Below are positions 51,397-60,500 of a stretch of DNA of 60,506 nt, one piece after another (position 1 is the first letter of the stretch; every line of letters begins with the position of its first letter). The DNA is taken from the NCBI GenBank assembly GCA_900556585.1, contig USPD01000004.1, forward strand, positions 1 through 60,506, given 5' to 3'. This DNA is from an uncultured Eggerthella sp. (lineage in GTDB: Bacteria; Actinomycetota; Coriobacteriia; Coriobacteriales; Eggerthellaceae). The translations under genes and the position numbers were made by a program. The notes beneath the pieces were generated by a model. That model had not been told where the DNA came from and did not search any database. It worked only from the letters and a program-made list of their open reading frames with translations.

Positions 51397-52230
51397 TTGT
51401 TTGGGTATATTCTTCCCAATCTGGAAAGTTTGCAAGATTCAGAGCGTGCGCGATATCGCGCCGTGTATTGTGGTGTGTGTCGTTCTATTAAACAGCGCTA
51501 TGGTCAAATATCCAGGCTTGCAACTTCGTTTGATTTAACCTTTATGGCTATGGTGTTCGGTTCGCTTTACGAACCGCAAGAAAGTTGCGGTAATAAGTGT
51601 TGTCCTGTGCATCCTACTGAGCCGCAAGAGTTTGCAATAAGCGAATATACTCAGTATGCGGCTGATCTTAGCGTGGCATTTGCCTACCATAAATTGCTTG
51701 ATGATTGGCATGATGATAAAAAGGTAAAGTCTCGTCTTGGCGCTACTGCCTTATGGAGGTCCTATCGGAATGCGAAAGAGCGCATTCCAGTTCAGTGCAC
51801 AGCTATAGAGCAAGCGCTTTTGGATATTCAAGCAATGGAGCAAGATGCTCTAAAAAATCCCTATTCTGTTCCGCCTGATGCTCCAGCAAATCGTTTTGGT
51901 TTGCTTTTGGGGGAACTTTTTGGTTACAAAAATGACTTTTGGGCAACAGATTTGCGCCGATTTGGTGCACGATTAGGAAAGTTTGTGTATGTCATGGATG
52001 CAGCCATGGACTTGGAGGAAGATTTAAAAACAGGTTCATATAATCCTTTTAGAAATATGGATCATGACACGCAAGCACTTCGTGACAATTTAGAATACTT
52101 GGCGGCAAGTATGACTGACGCGTTTGAACGATTGCCGCTAGAACGAGACATACATGTTATGAGAAGCGTGCTGTACGCAGGCGTGTGGCAGCGTTTTGAG
52201 GCAAAGGAGAAAAAGAACCACGATGGTTAA
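51397..52230 (+). CDS. DUF5685 family protein
   Basis: The 277-residue protein starts MFGYILPNLESLQDSERARY and continues RAVYCGVCRSIKQRYGQISR, the cysteine-containing DUF5685 signature. FDLTFMAMVF and a second cysteine group SCGNKCCPVHP follow, then a helical region with LGKFVYVMDAAMDLEEDLK. Family function is unknown; the paired cysteines may bind metal. TTG start with AGAGG eight bases upstream. It overlaps the dnaJ-like gene by eight bases, and this DUF5685-DnaJ-DnaK order suggests a common chaperone-linked role. Confidence 0.85.
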   Translation: MFGYILPNLESLQDSERARYRAVYCGVCRSIKQRYGQISRLATSFDLTFMAMVFGSLYEPQESCGNKCCPVHPTEPQEFAISEYTQYAADLSVAFAYHKLLDDWHDDKKVKSRLGATALWRSYRNAKERIPVQCTAIEQALLDIQAMEQDALKNPYSVPPDAPANRFGLLLGELFGYKNDFWATDLRRFGARLGKFVYVMDAAMDLEEDLKTGSYNPFRNMDHDTQALRDNLEYLAASMTDAFERLPLERDIHVMRSVLYAGVWQRFEAKEKKNHDG

Positions 52231-53008
52231 AGACCCCTATGAGGTTTTGGGTGTAAGTCGAGATGCATCGGCTGATGAAATAAAGAAAGCATATCGTAAA
52301 AAGGCAAGAGAGAATCACCCTGATCTAAACCCCAATGACCCCAAAGCCGCTGAACGCATGAACGAGGTCAATGAAGCCTACGATCGAATTACCAACCCAG
52401 AAAAATATGCTGCAAGCGATCGACGCGCTGCGCAGGCATCGGGCTACGGTGCTGGTTCGGCTGGTGCTGCAGGCGGTGCAGGATATGGCGCGGGAGGATC
52501 GCAGGGCTACGGCGCTGGTGGAACTGGACAAGGCTACAGTTCATCAGGTCCTTACGGCTGGTCAACAATTGATTTTGATGATATTTTTGGCTTCGGTGGT
52601 TTTGGTGGTTTCGGTGCAATTCATCCAGAAGCTGCTGCAAGTGATACACCTGAAGTACGGAGCGCTATTGATGCTATTAATGCAGGTAGATACCAGCAGG
52701 CGGTAAATATCCTTAACCAGGTAAAGAGCACGGGACGTAATGCGCGATGGTATTACATAAGCGCTATAGCTAACCACGGCATAGGCAATTCAATGATGGC
52801 AAACGAACAAATTCGCCGTGCGATAAAGCTTGATCCAAATAATAGGGAATATCGTCAAGCGCAGCAGCAGTTCCAAATGGCTGGTCAAGCATACCAGCAG
52901 CAGGGAAAAGCACGCGGTTTTTCGGTAGGAATGGATCCTAATATGATTTGCTGCGGTTTATGCCTTGGCATGTATGGTTGTTCGAATGCTGCTTATTTTT
53001 GCGTATAA
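52223..53008 (+). CDS. DnaJ-domain protein with Gly-rich linker and cysteine-rich tail
   Basis: The J domain covers residues 1-60 (DPYEVLGVSRDASADEIKKA, HPD in ENHPDLNPND, and NEAYDRIT). A Gly/Ala/Tyr/Ser linker with YGAG repeats follows, then a GFGGFGG box, a TPR-like helical stretch (YISAIANHGIGNSMMANEQI), and an unusual end MICCGLCLGMYGCSNAAYFCV-like (positions 52943-53005). No zinc-finger or CTD of canonical DnaJ is present, so it is a specialised J-protein for the adjacent DnaK. ATG 52223 fits the J-domain start. Confidence 0.88.
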   Translation: MVKDPYEVLGVSRDASADEIKKAYRKKARENHPDLNPNDPKAAERMNEVNEAYDRITNPEKYAASDRRAAQASGYGAGSAGAAGGAGYGAGGSQGYGAGGTGQGYSSSGPYGWSTIDFDDIFGFGGFGGFGAIHPEAAASDTPEVRSAIDAINAGRYQQAVNILNQVKSTGRNARWYYISAIANHGIGNSMMANEQIRRAIKLDPNNREYRQAQQQFQMAGQAYQQQGKARGFSVGMDPNMICCGLCLGMYGCSNAAYFCV

Positions 53009-53038
53009 CGTTTAGGAAGACGTAAGAGAGGACCTTTT

Positions 53039-54820
53039 ATGGGCGCCACGATTGGAATTGACTTAGGAACGACCAATAGTTGTATGGCAACAATGGAAGG
53101 TGGTCGTGTAACCATTATTCCAAATGCCGAAGGGGAACGTACCACTCCAAGTGTGGTTGCCTTTTCTAAAGAAGGCGAGCGTTTAGTGGGAAGTATTGCG
53201 CTTCGCCAGGCGGCGGTAAATCCCGATAGAACTATTTCTTCGGTAAAGCGTCACATGGGTACTTCTTGGCAAGCAAAAATTGACGGTAAAGCCTACACTC
53301 CGCAAGAGCTTTCTGCCATGATTTTGACGAAGCTTCGTCGTGATGCAGAAGCTTTCTTAGGACAAGAAGTAACTGATGCGGTTATTACGGTTCCCGCTTA
53401 TTTTGACGACTCGCAACGTCAGGCAACTAAGGATGCTGGACGCATTGCGGGACTCAATGTTTTGCGTATTATCAACGAACCAACCAGTGCAGCATTGGCT
53501 TATGGTCTTGATAACGGCACTGCTCAAAAAGTAATGGTGTACGACTTGGGTGGTGGCACTTTCGACGTATCTATTATTGAAATAGGTGACGACGTAATTG
53601 AAGTTTTAGCCACTTCAGGCGATAACCATTTAGGTGGCGATGACTTTGATGAATGCGTCACCAAGCATCTGTTGCAAGTATTCAAACAGCAAACAGGCGT
53701 TAATTTGGAGCGTGATGCTATGGCGCTGCAGCGTGTGCGTCAGGCTGCTGAACAGGCTAAAAAAGAACTGTCTGCCGTAACGTCAACTCAAGTTAATTTA
53801 CCTTTCTTGGCGCAGGGTAACAGCGGCCCACTCCATATGGATATCACGCTAACGCGTGCTGAATTTGAGCAGTTAACTAGGCATCTGGTAGAAAAAACCA
53901 CGGGCCCTGTACAGTCCGCGTTAAACGATGCGGGTATAGCAGCATCAGAATTAGGCTGCGTTTTGTTGGTGGGAGGTTCTACTCGAATTCCTGCTGTTCA
54001 AAATCACGTTCGTTCGTTAACGGGTATGGAGCCTTCGGCATCGATTAATCCTGACGAATGTGTAGCAACAGGCGCTGCAATTCAAGGCGAAACGCTTTCT
54101 GCTTCTTCTTCAGGAATTGTGCAGGCAAATAGCTTATTGCTGTTGGATGTAACACCACTTTCCCTGTCCATCGAAACTGTTGGTGGTGTAGCAACGCGTT
54201 TGGTTGAGCGCAACACTACTTTGCCGGTGCATTATTCTCAAATATTCAGTACCGCTGCTCCTTTCCAGACAAGCGTTGAAATTAAGGTTTTGCAGGGCGA
54301 GCGGCCTATGGCGGCGGACAATAAAGCAATTGGTACGTTCCGCCTAAAGGGTATTAAACGTGCTCCTGCTGGTGTTCCGAAAATTGAAGTTACGTTTGAT
54401 ATTGATACCAACGGCATTTTGACGGTATCTGCAAAGGATCTTGATTCGGGGCGCGAACAGTCCATCGTTATTGATGATTCTGATCGCATGAGTGACGAAG
54501 AGATAGAACGCGCTATTCAGGATGCGAAAGACTATGCCGAAGAAGATGAATTCCGTCGTGCAACCATGGACGTTCGTCAGAAGGCACAAGAACTTCTCGA
54601 AGAATGCAATCAGGCAATTTCTAAGCTTGGTAAGCAGTTGGACAAGCATGAAAAACGTCAAATTCGTGCTGATATGGCTGAGTTGCAACGAATTTTAGCT
54701 AAGCGTCCCGGCAAAAAGGAAAAAGCCGATCCTGAAGCAGAAGCACGCAATATTGTTGTTGCGGCAGCGCGTCTTGATGAATCAAGCGCTCATGCGCGTG
54801 AGATGGCAAAGGAACAATAA
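53039..54820 (+). CDS. dnaK: DnaK-type Hsp70 chaperone (probably a secondary DnaK)
   Basis: The 593-residue Hsp70 has GIDLGTTNSCMA, VPAYFDDSQRQATKDAGRIA, VYDLGGGTFDVSI, LLVGGSTRIPAV, substrate-binding DVTPLSLSIETVGG and a helical lid. It is shorter than canonical DnaK (about 610-640), and a Ser-rich QGETLSASSSG replaces the usual acidic stretch before the linker. No grpE, hrcA or clpB is adjacent; the partners are the J-protein and DUF5685. It may be a dedicated rather than the housekeeping chaperone, but the main dnaK cannot be excluded. Confidence 0.9.
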   Translation: MGATIGIDLGTTNSCMATMEGGRVTIIPNAEGERTTPSVVAFSKEGERLVGSIALRQAAVNPDRTISSVKRHMGTSWQAKIDGKAYTPQELSAMILTKLRRDAEAFLGQEVTDAVITVPAYFDDSQRQATKDAGRIAGLNVLRIINEPTSAALAYGLDNGTAQKVMVYDLGGGTFDVSIIEIGDDVIEVLATSGDNHLGGDDFDECVTKHLLQVFKQQTGVNLERDAMALQRVRQAAEQAKKELSAVTSTQVNLPFLAQGNSGPLHMDITLTRAEFEQLTRHLVEKTTGPVQSALNDAGIAASELGCVLLVGGSTRIPAVQNHVRSLTGMEPSASINPDECVATGAAIQGETLSASSSGIVQANSLLLLDVTPLSLSIETVGGVATRLVERNTTLPVHYSQIFSTAAPFQTSVEIKVLQGERPMAADNKAIGTFRLKGIKRAPAGVPKIEVTFDIDTNGILTVSAKDLDSGREQSIVIDDSDRMSDEEIERAIQDAKDYAEEDEFRRATMDVRQKAQELLEECNQAISKLGKQLDKHEKRQIRADMAELQRILAKRPGKKEKADPEAEARNIVVAAARLDESSAHAREMAKEQ

Positions 54821-54864
54821 CCTTTGGCGCTACCGTCCTTTGCAGTATCAAATGACTTGTCGTG

Positions 54865-54882
54865 CCAAATGTCCCCATTTGG
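54865..54882 (+). terminator. Small hairpin after dnaK
   Basis: CCAAATG-TCCC-CATTTGG, extendable with flanking bases, 45 nt after the stop; no T-run. An imprecise second copy (CGTGTCAAAT...ATTTGGGG) follows near 54909-54936. Weak evidence for termination. Confidence 0.35.
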
Positions 54883-55003
54883 GGCATCGAAGTTAGGTTT
54901 TCAGCTTTTCGTGTCAAATAATGTGATTTGGGGTGAGGATGCGCAGTTAGCAGTTTTTTCGATTTTAGTTTGAAAGATGTTTCAGCTGGTTGCGCATATG
55001 CGT

Positions 55004-55393
55004 TATACTTCTTTCCACGTGCGATGACAAAGACAGCATGTTGCAAGCAGCGTGTAGCTGCGGTTTATTCCAGAGAGCTGCCAGGGTGCTGGAATGGTGG
55101 CATAAATCAGCAACGTGATTCCCTTTAGAGCATCAAAGTGAACGCAGGATGTGGCTTCGTTAATGTTGAGTGCCGCATGGATGTCCTAGCTTTGACGGGA
55201 GCTCCCGTAATAGAGCAAACGAGTGGGTGCTTTTAAGCCTTAGATATTGGATGCGCGCAATTGCGCTTCAGACAGAGCGTTCGGCAATAAAAAGCTGGGA
55301 GGCTAGTAGGCAGTAAAAGCATCAACCAGGGTGGTACCGCGAGAGCCCTTCTCGTCCTTGGAAGAAAAGGATGAGAAGGGCTCTTTTATTTTT
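55004..55393 (+). promoter_or_regulatory. T-box leader (tRNA-Phe-sensing) with terminator, upstream of pheST
   Basis: A -10 TATACT (55004-55009) is followed by a stem I region with AGAGAGCTGCC...GGTGCTGGAA. The T-box sequence AGGGTGGTACCGCG lies at 55328-55341. The terminator arm AGAGCCCTTCTCGTCCTT (55342-55359) pairs with 55367-55384 before TTTTATTTTT. Uncharged tRNA-Phe should stabilise the antiterminator and allow pheST expression. TTC at 55119-55121 is a plausible specifier, given tentatively. Confidence 0.92.
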
Positions 55394-55434
55394 GTGCGAC
55401 TGAAGAGTGCAATGCGTAGTGCAGAGCAAATAAT

Positions 55435-55492
55435 GCGCGGCACGGAATACACAGCGTGCGGCACGAGACCGCAATGTGGGACACAAGACACG
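55435..55492. repeat. 19-20-nt degenerate tandem repeat between the T-box terminator and pheS
   Basis: GCGCGGCACGGAATACACA, GCGTGCGGCACGAGACCGCA and ATGTGGGACACAAGACACG are contiguous, with looser copies on both sides (GTGCAATGCGTAGTGCAGAG; GTGCATGGCGCGCGGC). They make up most of the 176 nt between terminator and pheS. Confidence 0.5.
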
Positions 55493-55569
55493 CCGGTCAT
55501 GGCAAGCGCATAACTTTGTGCATGGCGCGCGGCTTCATTCGCGTTTGTAGCAAGAAAGGATTGCGAGGA

Positions 55570-56631
55570 ATGTCAGTAGTAGATGACGTAAAATCCCTGC
55601 ATGCCGACACGCTGTCGGCCATTGCTCAAGCCTCCGATACGGAAGCGCTTGAAAAAATTCGTGTTGAAGTAGTTGGCAAATCTGGCTCTCTTACTGGTTA
55701 TCTACGTTCCATGGGTCAGATTGAAAAAGAACATCGAGCTGAAGTAGGTAAAACGGTAAACGCTGCTCGTAACGAAATTGAAGCAGCGTTAGAAAGCAAG
55801 AAAAAAGAGCTTTCTCACCGTGAGCTTGAAGCAAAAATGGAAGCAAGTGCAGTAGACGTTACGCTTCCAGGTCGTGTTCAACAGATGGGTACCCGCCATC
55901 TAATCAATGCAATTTCTGATGAAATTTCTGAAATCTTTTTAGGTTTGGGCTATTCGGTTGCAACAGGTCCTGAAGTTGAAACTGACTGGTACAACTTTAC
56001 GGCACTTAATGCACCTGCAGACCATCCAAGTCGTTCAATGCAGGATACGTTCTATGTACGTGACTTTTCTGGTGATCATTCGCGTGTTCGTGGTGAATCT
56101 GATGTATTGCTTCGTACACAAACATCTGGCGTTCAGGTTCATGCGATGGAAGACCAGGAATTACCAATCTACGTTATTGCTCCTGGCAAGGTATATCGTC
56201 GCGACGTAGCAGATCCTTCTCATTTGCCTCAATTTACTCAGTGCGAAGGTTTGGCTATTGATAAAAACATTACCTTTGGCGATTTGAAGGGTACTTTGGA
56301 ATACTTCTGCAAAGAAATGTTTGGACCAGAACGCAAAACGCGTTTCCGTGCTCATTTCTTCCCCTTTACGGAACCTTCTGCAGAAGTTGATGTTTCGTGT
56401 GGTATTTGCCACGGTGAAGGATGCCGTATGTGTAAAGGTACGGGTTGGCTGGAAATTCTTGGCTGCGGCATGGTGGATCCGAATGTTTTGCGTATGTCTG
56501 GAATTGACCCTGAAGTATATTCGGGCTTTGCGTTTGGCGTTGGTGTTGAGCGTGTAGCGTGCTTGAAATATGACGTTCCTGATTTGCGTATGCTTCTTGA
56601 AGGAGATATGCGTTTCTTAAGGCAGTTCTAA
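55570..56631 (+). CDS. pheS: Phenylalanyl-tRNA synthetase alpha subunit
   Basis: The 353-residue class II core follows an N-terminal coiled coil (EKEHRAEVGKTVNAARNEI). Motif 2-like VYRRDVADPSHLPQFTQCEG, the cysteine-containing CGICHGEGCRMCKGTGW and motif 3 GFAFGVGVERVACLKYDV are all present. ATG 55570 begins the family-homologous MSVVDDVKSLHADTLSAI and is served by AAAGGA/GAGGA. The open frame upstream runs through repeat sequence and is rejected. Confidence 0.95.
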   Translation: MSVVDDVKSLHADTLSAIAQASDTEALEKIRVEVVGKSGSLTGYLRSMGQIEKEHRAEVGKTVNAARNEIEAALESKKKELSHRELEAKMEASAVDVTLPGRVQQMGTRHLINAISDEISEIFLGLGYSVATGPEVETDWYNFTALNAPADHPSRSMQDTFYVRDFSGDHSRVRGESDVLLRTQTSGVQVHAMEDQELPIYVIAPGKVYRRDVADPSHLPQFTQCEGLAIDKNITFGDLKGTLEYFCKEMFGPERKTRFRAHFFPFTEPSAEVDVSCGICHGEGCRMCKGTGWLEILGCGMVDPNVLRMSGIDPEVYSGFAFGVGVERVACLKYDVPDLRMLLEGDMRFLRQF

Positions 56632-56718
56632 GCACAGCTAACAAGCTCTGCTATTCGGTCATTCGAATAGCAGACGAATCCGAAATTTCTACGAGTCCAA
56701 TTTAAGAAAGAGGAAAAA

Positions 56719-59190
56719 ATGAAAGTTTCCCTTAAATGGCTTTCTGAATATGTAGAGGTACCAGAAGATATTAAAGCGTTTTGTGATCGTCTTGATCTGA
56801 CGGGTACTGGTGTAGAAGGCGTTGAGCGCACAGGAGACATATATGACCATGTTGTTACAGGTCAGATTATTGAAAAGGTAGCTCATCCTGATTCTGATCA
56901 TATGTGGGTTACTAAAGTTGATGTGGGTAGTGCAAACGTTGATAAGGAAGGTAACCCTGAGCCTTTACAAATTGTTTGTGGCGCTCAGAACTTTAATCAG
57001 GGCGACCATGTAGTAGTTGCTACTATTGGTGCTGTTTTGCCAGGTGATTTCAAAATTAAAAAGTCGAAGCTTCGTGGTGTAGTAAGTTGTGGTATGAACT
57101 GCTCAGCTCGTGAATTGGGCATTGGTTCTGATCATGATGGGATTATGATTTTGCCCGAAGATGCACCTGTTGGTATGTCGTTAGCAGATTATCTGAAGCT
57201 TTCTGACACTATTCTTGATCTTGAAATTACACCTAACCGTCCCGATTGTTTGTCTATGGTTGGTATGGCGCGCGAAGTGGGCGCAATGTATGCCATCGAT
57301 GCCAAGAATCCTCTTGACGAAATGGCGGCAGCGCTCGTTGAAGATGCCTCTTGCCCATCCATAGATGAACTTGCGACGGTTACGGTTGAAGACAAAGAAC
57401 GTTGTCCACGTTATACCGCACGGGTAATTAAAAATGTCAAAGTTGGTCCAAGTCCTGATTGGCTGGCAGAACGTGTAACAGCAGCAGGTGCTCGTTCCAT
57501 TAATAATGTGGTTGACGTAACGAACTATATTCTGTTCCTATTTGGCCAGCCACTTCATGCGTTTGATTATGACAAGCTGGTTGATGAAAGCGGCAAGGCA
57601 AATATTGTTGTTCGTGCTGCTCGTAATGGCGAAAAGCTTTTGACGCTTGATGATGAAGAGCGTGAATTGACGCAGGATATGACGGTTATTGCAACTCCTG
57701 AAAAGGCAGTAGGTCTTGCGGGCGTTATGGGCGGCATGGACACAGAAGTGACTGATGAAACCACCACCATCTTGCTTGAGGCAGCTACTTTCGAGGCGGG
57801 TCGTACTTCACGTACTTCACGTAACCTTGGTCTTATTTCAGAATCTTCTATTCGCTACGAACGTCGTGTGGATGACGTCGAAATTGATCGTATGTCTGCA
57901 GCGGCAGCTCAACTGCTTGCTGAAGTTTCTGGTGGCGTGGTTGTTCCAGGAATGATTGATGTGTACAACACCAAAACAGTTCCCGAGACGCTTCAGTTCC
58001 GCATTCTTCGCTTCCAGAGCATGATGGGTGAAGCTATTCCTCGTGATTTTATTATCAATATGCTTGAGCGTTTAGGTTGCGAAGTTGACGCTTCAGATGA
58101 AACGGTGCTTTCAGTAGTGCCTCCAACATATCGTCCTGATTTAGAGCGCGAAATTGACCTATATGAAGAAGTGCTGCGCCTCTATGGTATGGATCGCATT
58201 CCTTCTAGCTTGCCAAGTGGATCTGGTCGCGTTGGCATCAAGACCGAAGCTCAGCGTGCGATGGATAAAATCAACAACACGCTTCGTGCTTGCGGCTTGA
58301 ACGAAACTATGACGTATTCATTTGCTGATCCTCATGAGCTTGAGCAGCTTCGTATGCCAACTGATGGCATGGGAATTCCTGTTGAGCTTTTGAATCCGCT
58401 GAATGCTGAACAGTCCGTTATGCGTCAGTCTATTATTCCAGGGCTAATGCGCAGTGTTGCCTACAACCAAAGCCGCGGCGTTCATAATATTCAGCTGTAT
58501 GAGACGGGTGTTGTATTCTTTGGTGCCGAAGGCAAGAAGAGCCCTAAGGAACGTAATCGTTTAGCAGTAGTAATGGCTGGCTCAATGAATGATCCAGCAT
58601 GGAATCGCGAATCAGTGCCTTTTGATTTCTTTGATGGCAAAGGCGTCATTGAAAGCCTCATGCGCGAACTTGCTCTTGCAAAGCCTCGTTTTAAGGCGCT
58701 TTCAGCAGAGGAAGCACCTCACTTGCAGCCTGGTCGCGCAGCGCAAGTTCTTGATGGTGGCACTGTTCTTGGTTGGCTTGGCGAAATTCATCCATTGGCT
58801 TGCGAAACCTATGAGGTTCAAGCGCCAGTTGTCGCCTTCGAACTTGATTTTGATGCACTGATTAAATGCGCTCGTCCTGCTCGTGATTACGTGGACGTTC
58901 CGGTATTCCCTGCAGTTACTATGGACGTTGCATTTGTAGTAGACGAATCGGTAACGCATGAGCAGTTGATGCGTTGCATTAACTCTGCAGGCGGTAAGCT
59001 GCTTGCAAAGGCACAGCTGTTTGATGTGTATCGCGATGAAGAGCGTGTGGGTGCTGGCAAGAAATCCATGGCTTACGCACTTGAATATCGCGCTGCTGAT
59101 CGTACGCTTACTACCGAAGAAGTTGATAAGCAGCATGCACGCCTTATTAAGAAAGTTTGTGGTGCGACGGGAGCTGAAGTCCGCAGCTAA
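56719..59190 (+). CDS. pheT: Phenylalanyl-tRNA synthetase beta subunit
   Basis: The 823-residue beta chain has an EMAPII-like tRNA-binding domain (about 40-155, QIVCGAQNFNQGDHVVVATI), B3/B4 editing domain, B5 domain (YRPDLEREIDLYEEVLRLYG), a catalytic-like core (LNPLNAEQSVMRQSIIPGL) and a C-terminal anticodon-binding FDX-ACB domain (VFPAVTMDVAFVVDESV). With PheS it forms the heterotetramer charging tRNA-Phe. AAGAGG precedes the ATG, 87 nt after pheS. Confidence 0.96.
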   Translation: MKVSLKWLSEYVEVPEDIKAFCDRLDLTGTGVEGVERTGDIYDHVVTGQIIEKVAHPDSDHMWVTKVDVGSANVDKEGNPEPLQIVCGAQNFNQGDHVVVATIGAVLPGDFKIKKSKLRGVVSCGMNCSARELGIGSDHDGIMILPEDAPVGMSLADYLKLSDTILDLEITPNRPDCLSMVGMAREVGAMYAIDAKNPLDEMAAALVEDASCPSIDELATVTVEDKERCPRYTARVIKNVKVGPSPDWLAERVTAAGARSINNVVDVTNYILFLFGQPLHAFDYDKLVDESGKANIVVRAARNGEKLLTLDDEERELTQDMTVIATPEKAVGLAGVMGGMDTEVTDETTTILLEAATFEAGRTSRTSRNLGLISESSIRYERRVDDVEIDRMSAAAAQLLAEVSGGVVVPGMIDVYNTKTVPETLQFRILRFQSMMGEAIPRDFIINMLERLGCEVDASDETVLSVVPPTYRPDLEREIDLYEEVLRLYGMDRIPSSLPSGSGRVGIKTEAQRAMDKINNTLRACGLNETMTYSFADPHELEQLRMPTDGMGIPVELLNPLNAEQSVMRQSIIPGLMRSVAYNQSRGVHNIQLYETGVVFFGAEGKKSPKERNRLAVVMAGSMNDPAWNRESVPFDFFDGKGVIESLMRELALAKPRFKALSAEEAPHLQPGRAAQVLDGGTVLGWLGEIHPLACETYEVQAPVVAFELDFDALIKCARPARDYVDVPVFPAVTMDVAFVVDESVTHEQLMRCINSAGGKLLAKAQLFDVYRDEERVGAGKKSMAYALEYRAADRTLTTEEVDKQHARLIKKVCGATGAEVRS

Positions 59191-59237
59191 TTTCACGGTG
59201 TGCGGCACAGACTGAAGTGATACTGGCTAGATAGGTA

Positions 59238-59276
59238 AACAGCTGACCGAAAAAGAAATTCTAGGTCAGCTGTTTT
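59238..59276 (+). terminator. Rho-independent terminator after pheT
   Basis: AACAGCTGACC and GGTCAGCTGTT form an 11-bp perfect stem around 15 nt, followed by TTG after a four-T run. Confidence 0.8.
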
Positions 59277-59309
59277 GTTGTACGAGGGAAGAAAACTATA
59301 TAGAGGTTT

Positions 59310-59840
59310 ATGAAAAAACACAGCAGCACGGCTAGAAAAAAGAAGCAAAGAATATCTGCGGATGGCAGTCCTTATACTATTTGGCAATTGCGTACACGTT
59401 GGCTTTGTATTGCTCTTATTGCTTGGGCGATTGTGGAGCTTAGTGCAGGTATTGGGCTATTCAGTCTTTCGTTCTTGGATATTTTTCATTTGCAGGAATT
59501 CGTACCTGCTTTAAGTGTTGGTCCTTACACTATTGCTAATGGTGCTGTGAATTTGGTCGTTGCACTACTTGGTTTATGGGGTGCCTATAATCCTAAACGT
59601 ATCACCGTTTTCTTTTGGTTGGTAATTATGGATGCCCTTTTAAGCTCGTGGTCCACTGCTAGTGCGGTTTCTCAGGGGAAAATTGATCCTGCCACAACGC
59701 TTTCATTGGTAATTGTTCTTGCATTTGCAGCTTGCGCTTGGAATGTTCGTGGTCAAACAGGTTATTTTGATAAGCATCCTCATCCCGAAGATGAAGCTCC
59801 AGCTTCATCTCAGGCAAGTAAAGAAGCGGTAAGTAAATAG
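59310..59840 (+). CDS. Uncharacterised four-helix membrane protein
   Basis: The 176-residue protein has a basic N-terminus (MKKHSSTARKKKQR) and then four hydrophobic segments (about 30-52, 72-92, 98-115, 127-143). An acidic, Ser-rich cytoplasmic tail (HPHPEDEAPASSQASKEA) ends it. I do not recognise the family. AGAGG precedes the ATG, and it follows the pheT terminator, so it is transcribed separately. Its last codons seed a short repeat. Confidence 0.75.
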   Translation: MKKHSSTARKKKQRISADGSPYTIWQLRTRWLCIALIAWAIVELSAGIGLFSLSFLDIFHLQEFVPALSVGPYTIANGAVNLVVALLGLWGAYNPKRITVFFWLVIMDALLSSWSTASAVSQGKIDPATTLSLVIVLAFAACAWNVRGQTGYFDKHPHPEDEAPASSQASKEAVSK

Positions 59841-59897
59841 TATAAGTAAACAGCAAAAGTGAGCAGTGAAATATTCAAGTAAACAGCGTGCAAACAG
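59831..59897. repeat. Tail-derived degenerate repeat after the membrane protein gene
   Basis: AAGTAAATAG (last codons and TAG stop) is followed by AAGTAAACAG (59844), AAGTGAGCAG (59857), AAGTAAACAG (59877) and GCAAACAG (59890), with steps of 13, 13, 20 and about 12 nt. Confidence 0.6.
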
Positions 59898-60023
59898 GCA
59901 AGCATACATTTATCTAAATGAAATCTTCCCGCTAGGATAAGCAGTCTAAAAGCTGAGCTTCGTAAGATTCTAATAAGACAGTACAATATAGTGTAAAAGT
60001 CTAGAGATTAGGGGGAAGGTAAA

Positions 60024-60401
60024 ATGGCTCTTGCGGATATTCTCGGTATTGAGATTATCGAATCAACGCCCGATAAATATGTAACTCATATGTTGGTAAC
60101 TGAAGATATGCTTCAGCCTCATGGGGTTTTGCATGGGGGAATCAGCGCGGCTTTGGCGGAAAATGCTGCAAGCGAATGTTGCACGGAACATTATGAAGAT
60201 GACAAGTTTTTCTTCCTTGGCGTCGAAGTAAGCAGTACTCATCTACTGCCCGTTAAAGCGGGAGATACTGTTGAAACAGTTGCAACCCCAATTCGTGCGG
60301 GCGGACGTATTTCTCAGTGGAAAGTTGAGCAGTATCGTATGTCTGATAGGAAGTTGTTCAATGTTTCTCAAATGACCATGTATGGAAAGAAAAAGCATTA
60401 G
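60024..60401 (+). CDS. PaaI-family hotdog-fold thioesterase
   Basis: The 125-residue hotdog protein has the family signature LQPHGVLHGGISAALAENAA (catalytic-type HGG and Glu), then VEVSSTHLLPVKAGDTV and GGRISQWKVEQYR. Such enzymes hydrolyse aryl- or acyl-CoA esters (PaaI, DHNA-CoA thioesterase MenI); the substrate is not deducible here. GGGAAGG precedes the ATG. Confidence 0.9.
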   Translation: MALADILGIEIIESTPDKYVTHMLVTEDMLQPHGVLHGGISAALAENAASECCTEHYEDDKFFFLGVEVSSTHLLPVKAGDTVETVATPIRAGGRISQWKVEQYRMSDRKLFNVSQMTMYGKKKH

Positions 60402-60500
60402 TTTAAAGAAGAAACCTTAGCAATATAGGAAATGATTCGTTCGCATAAAAAGATCCTATTCGCTTTTTCTAATAGAATAATACGCTGGAGGTAATTCATT

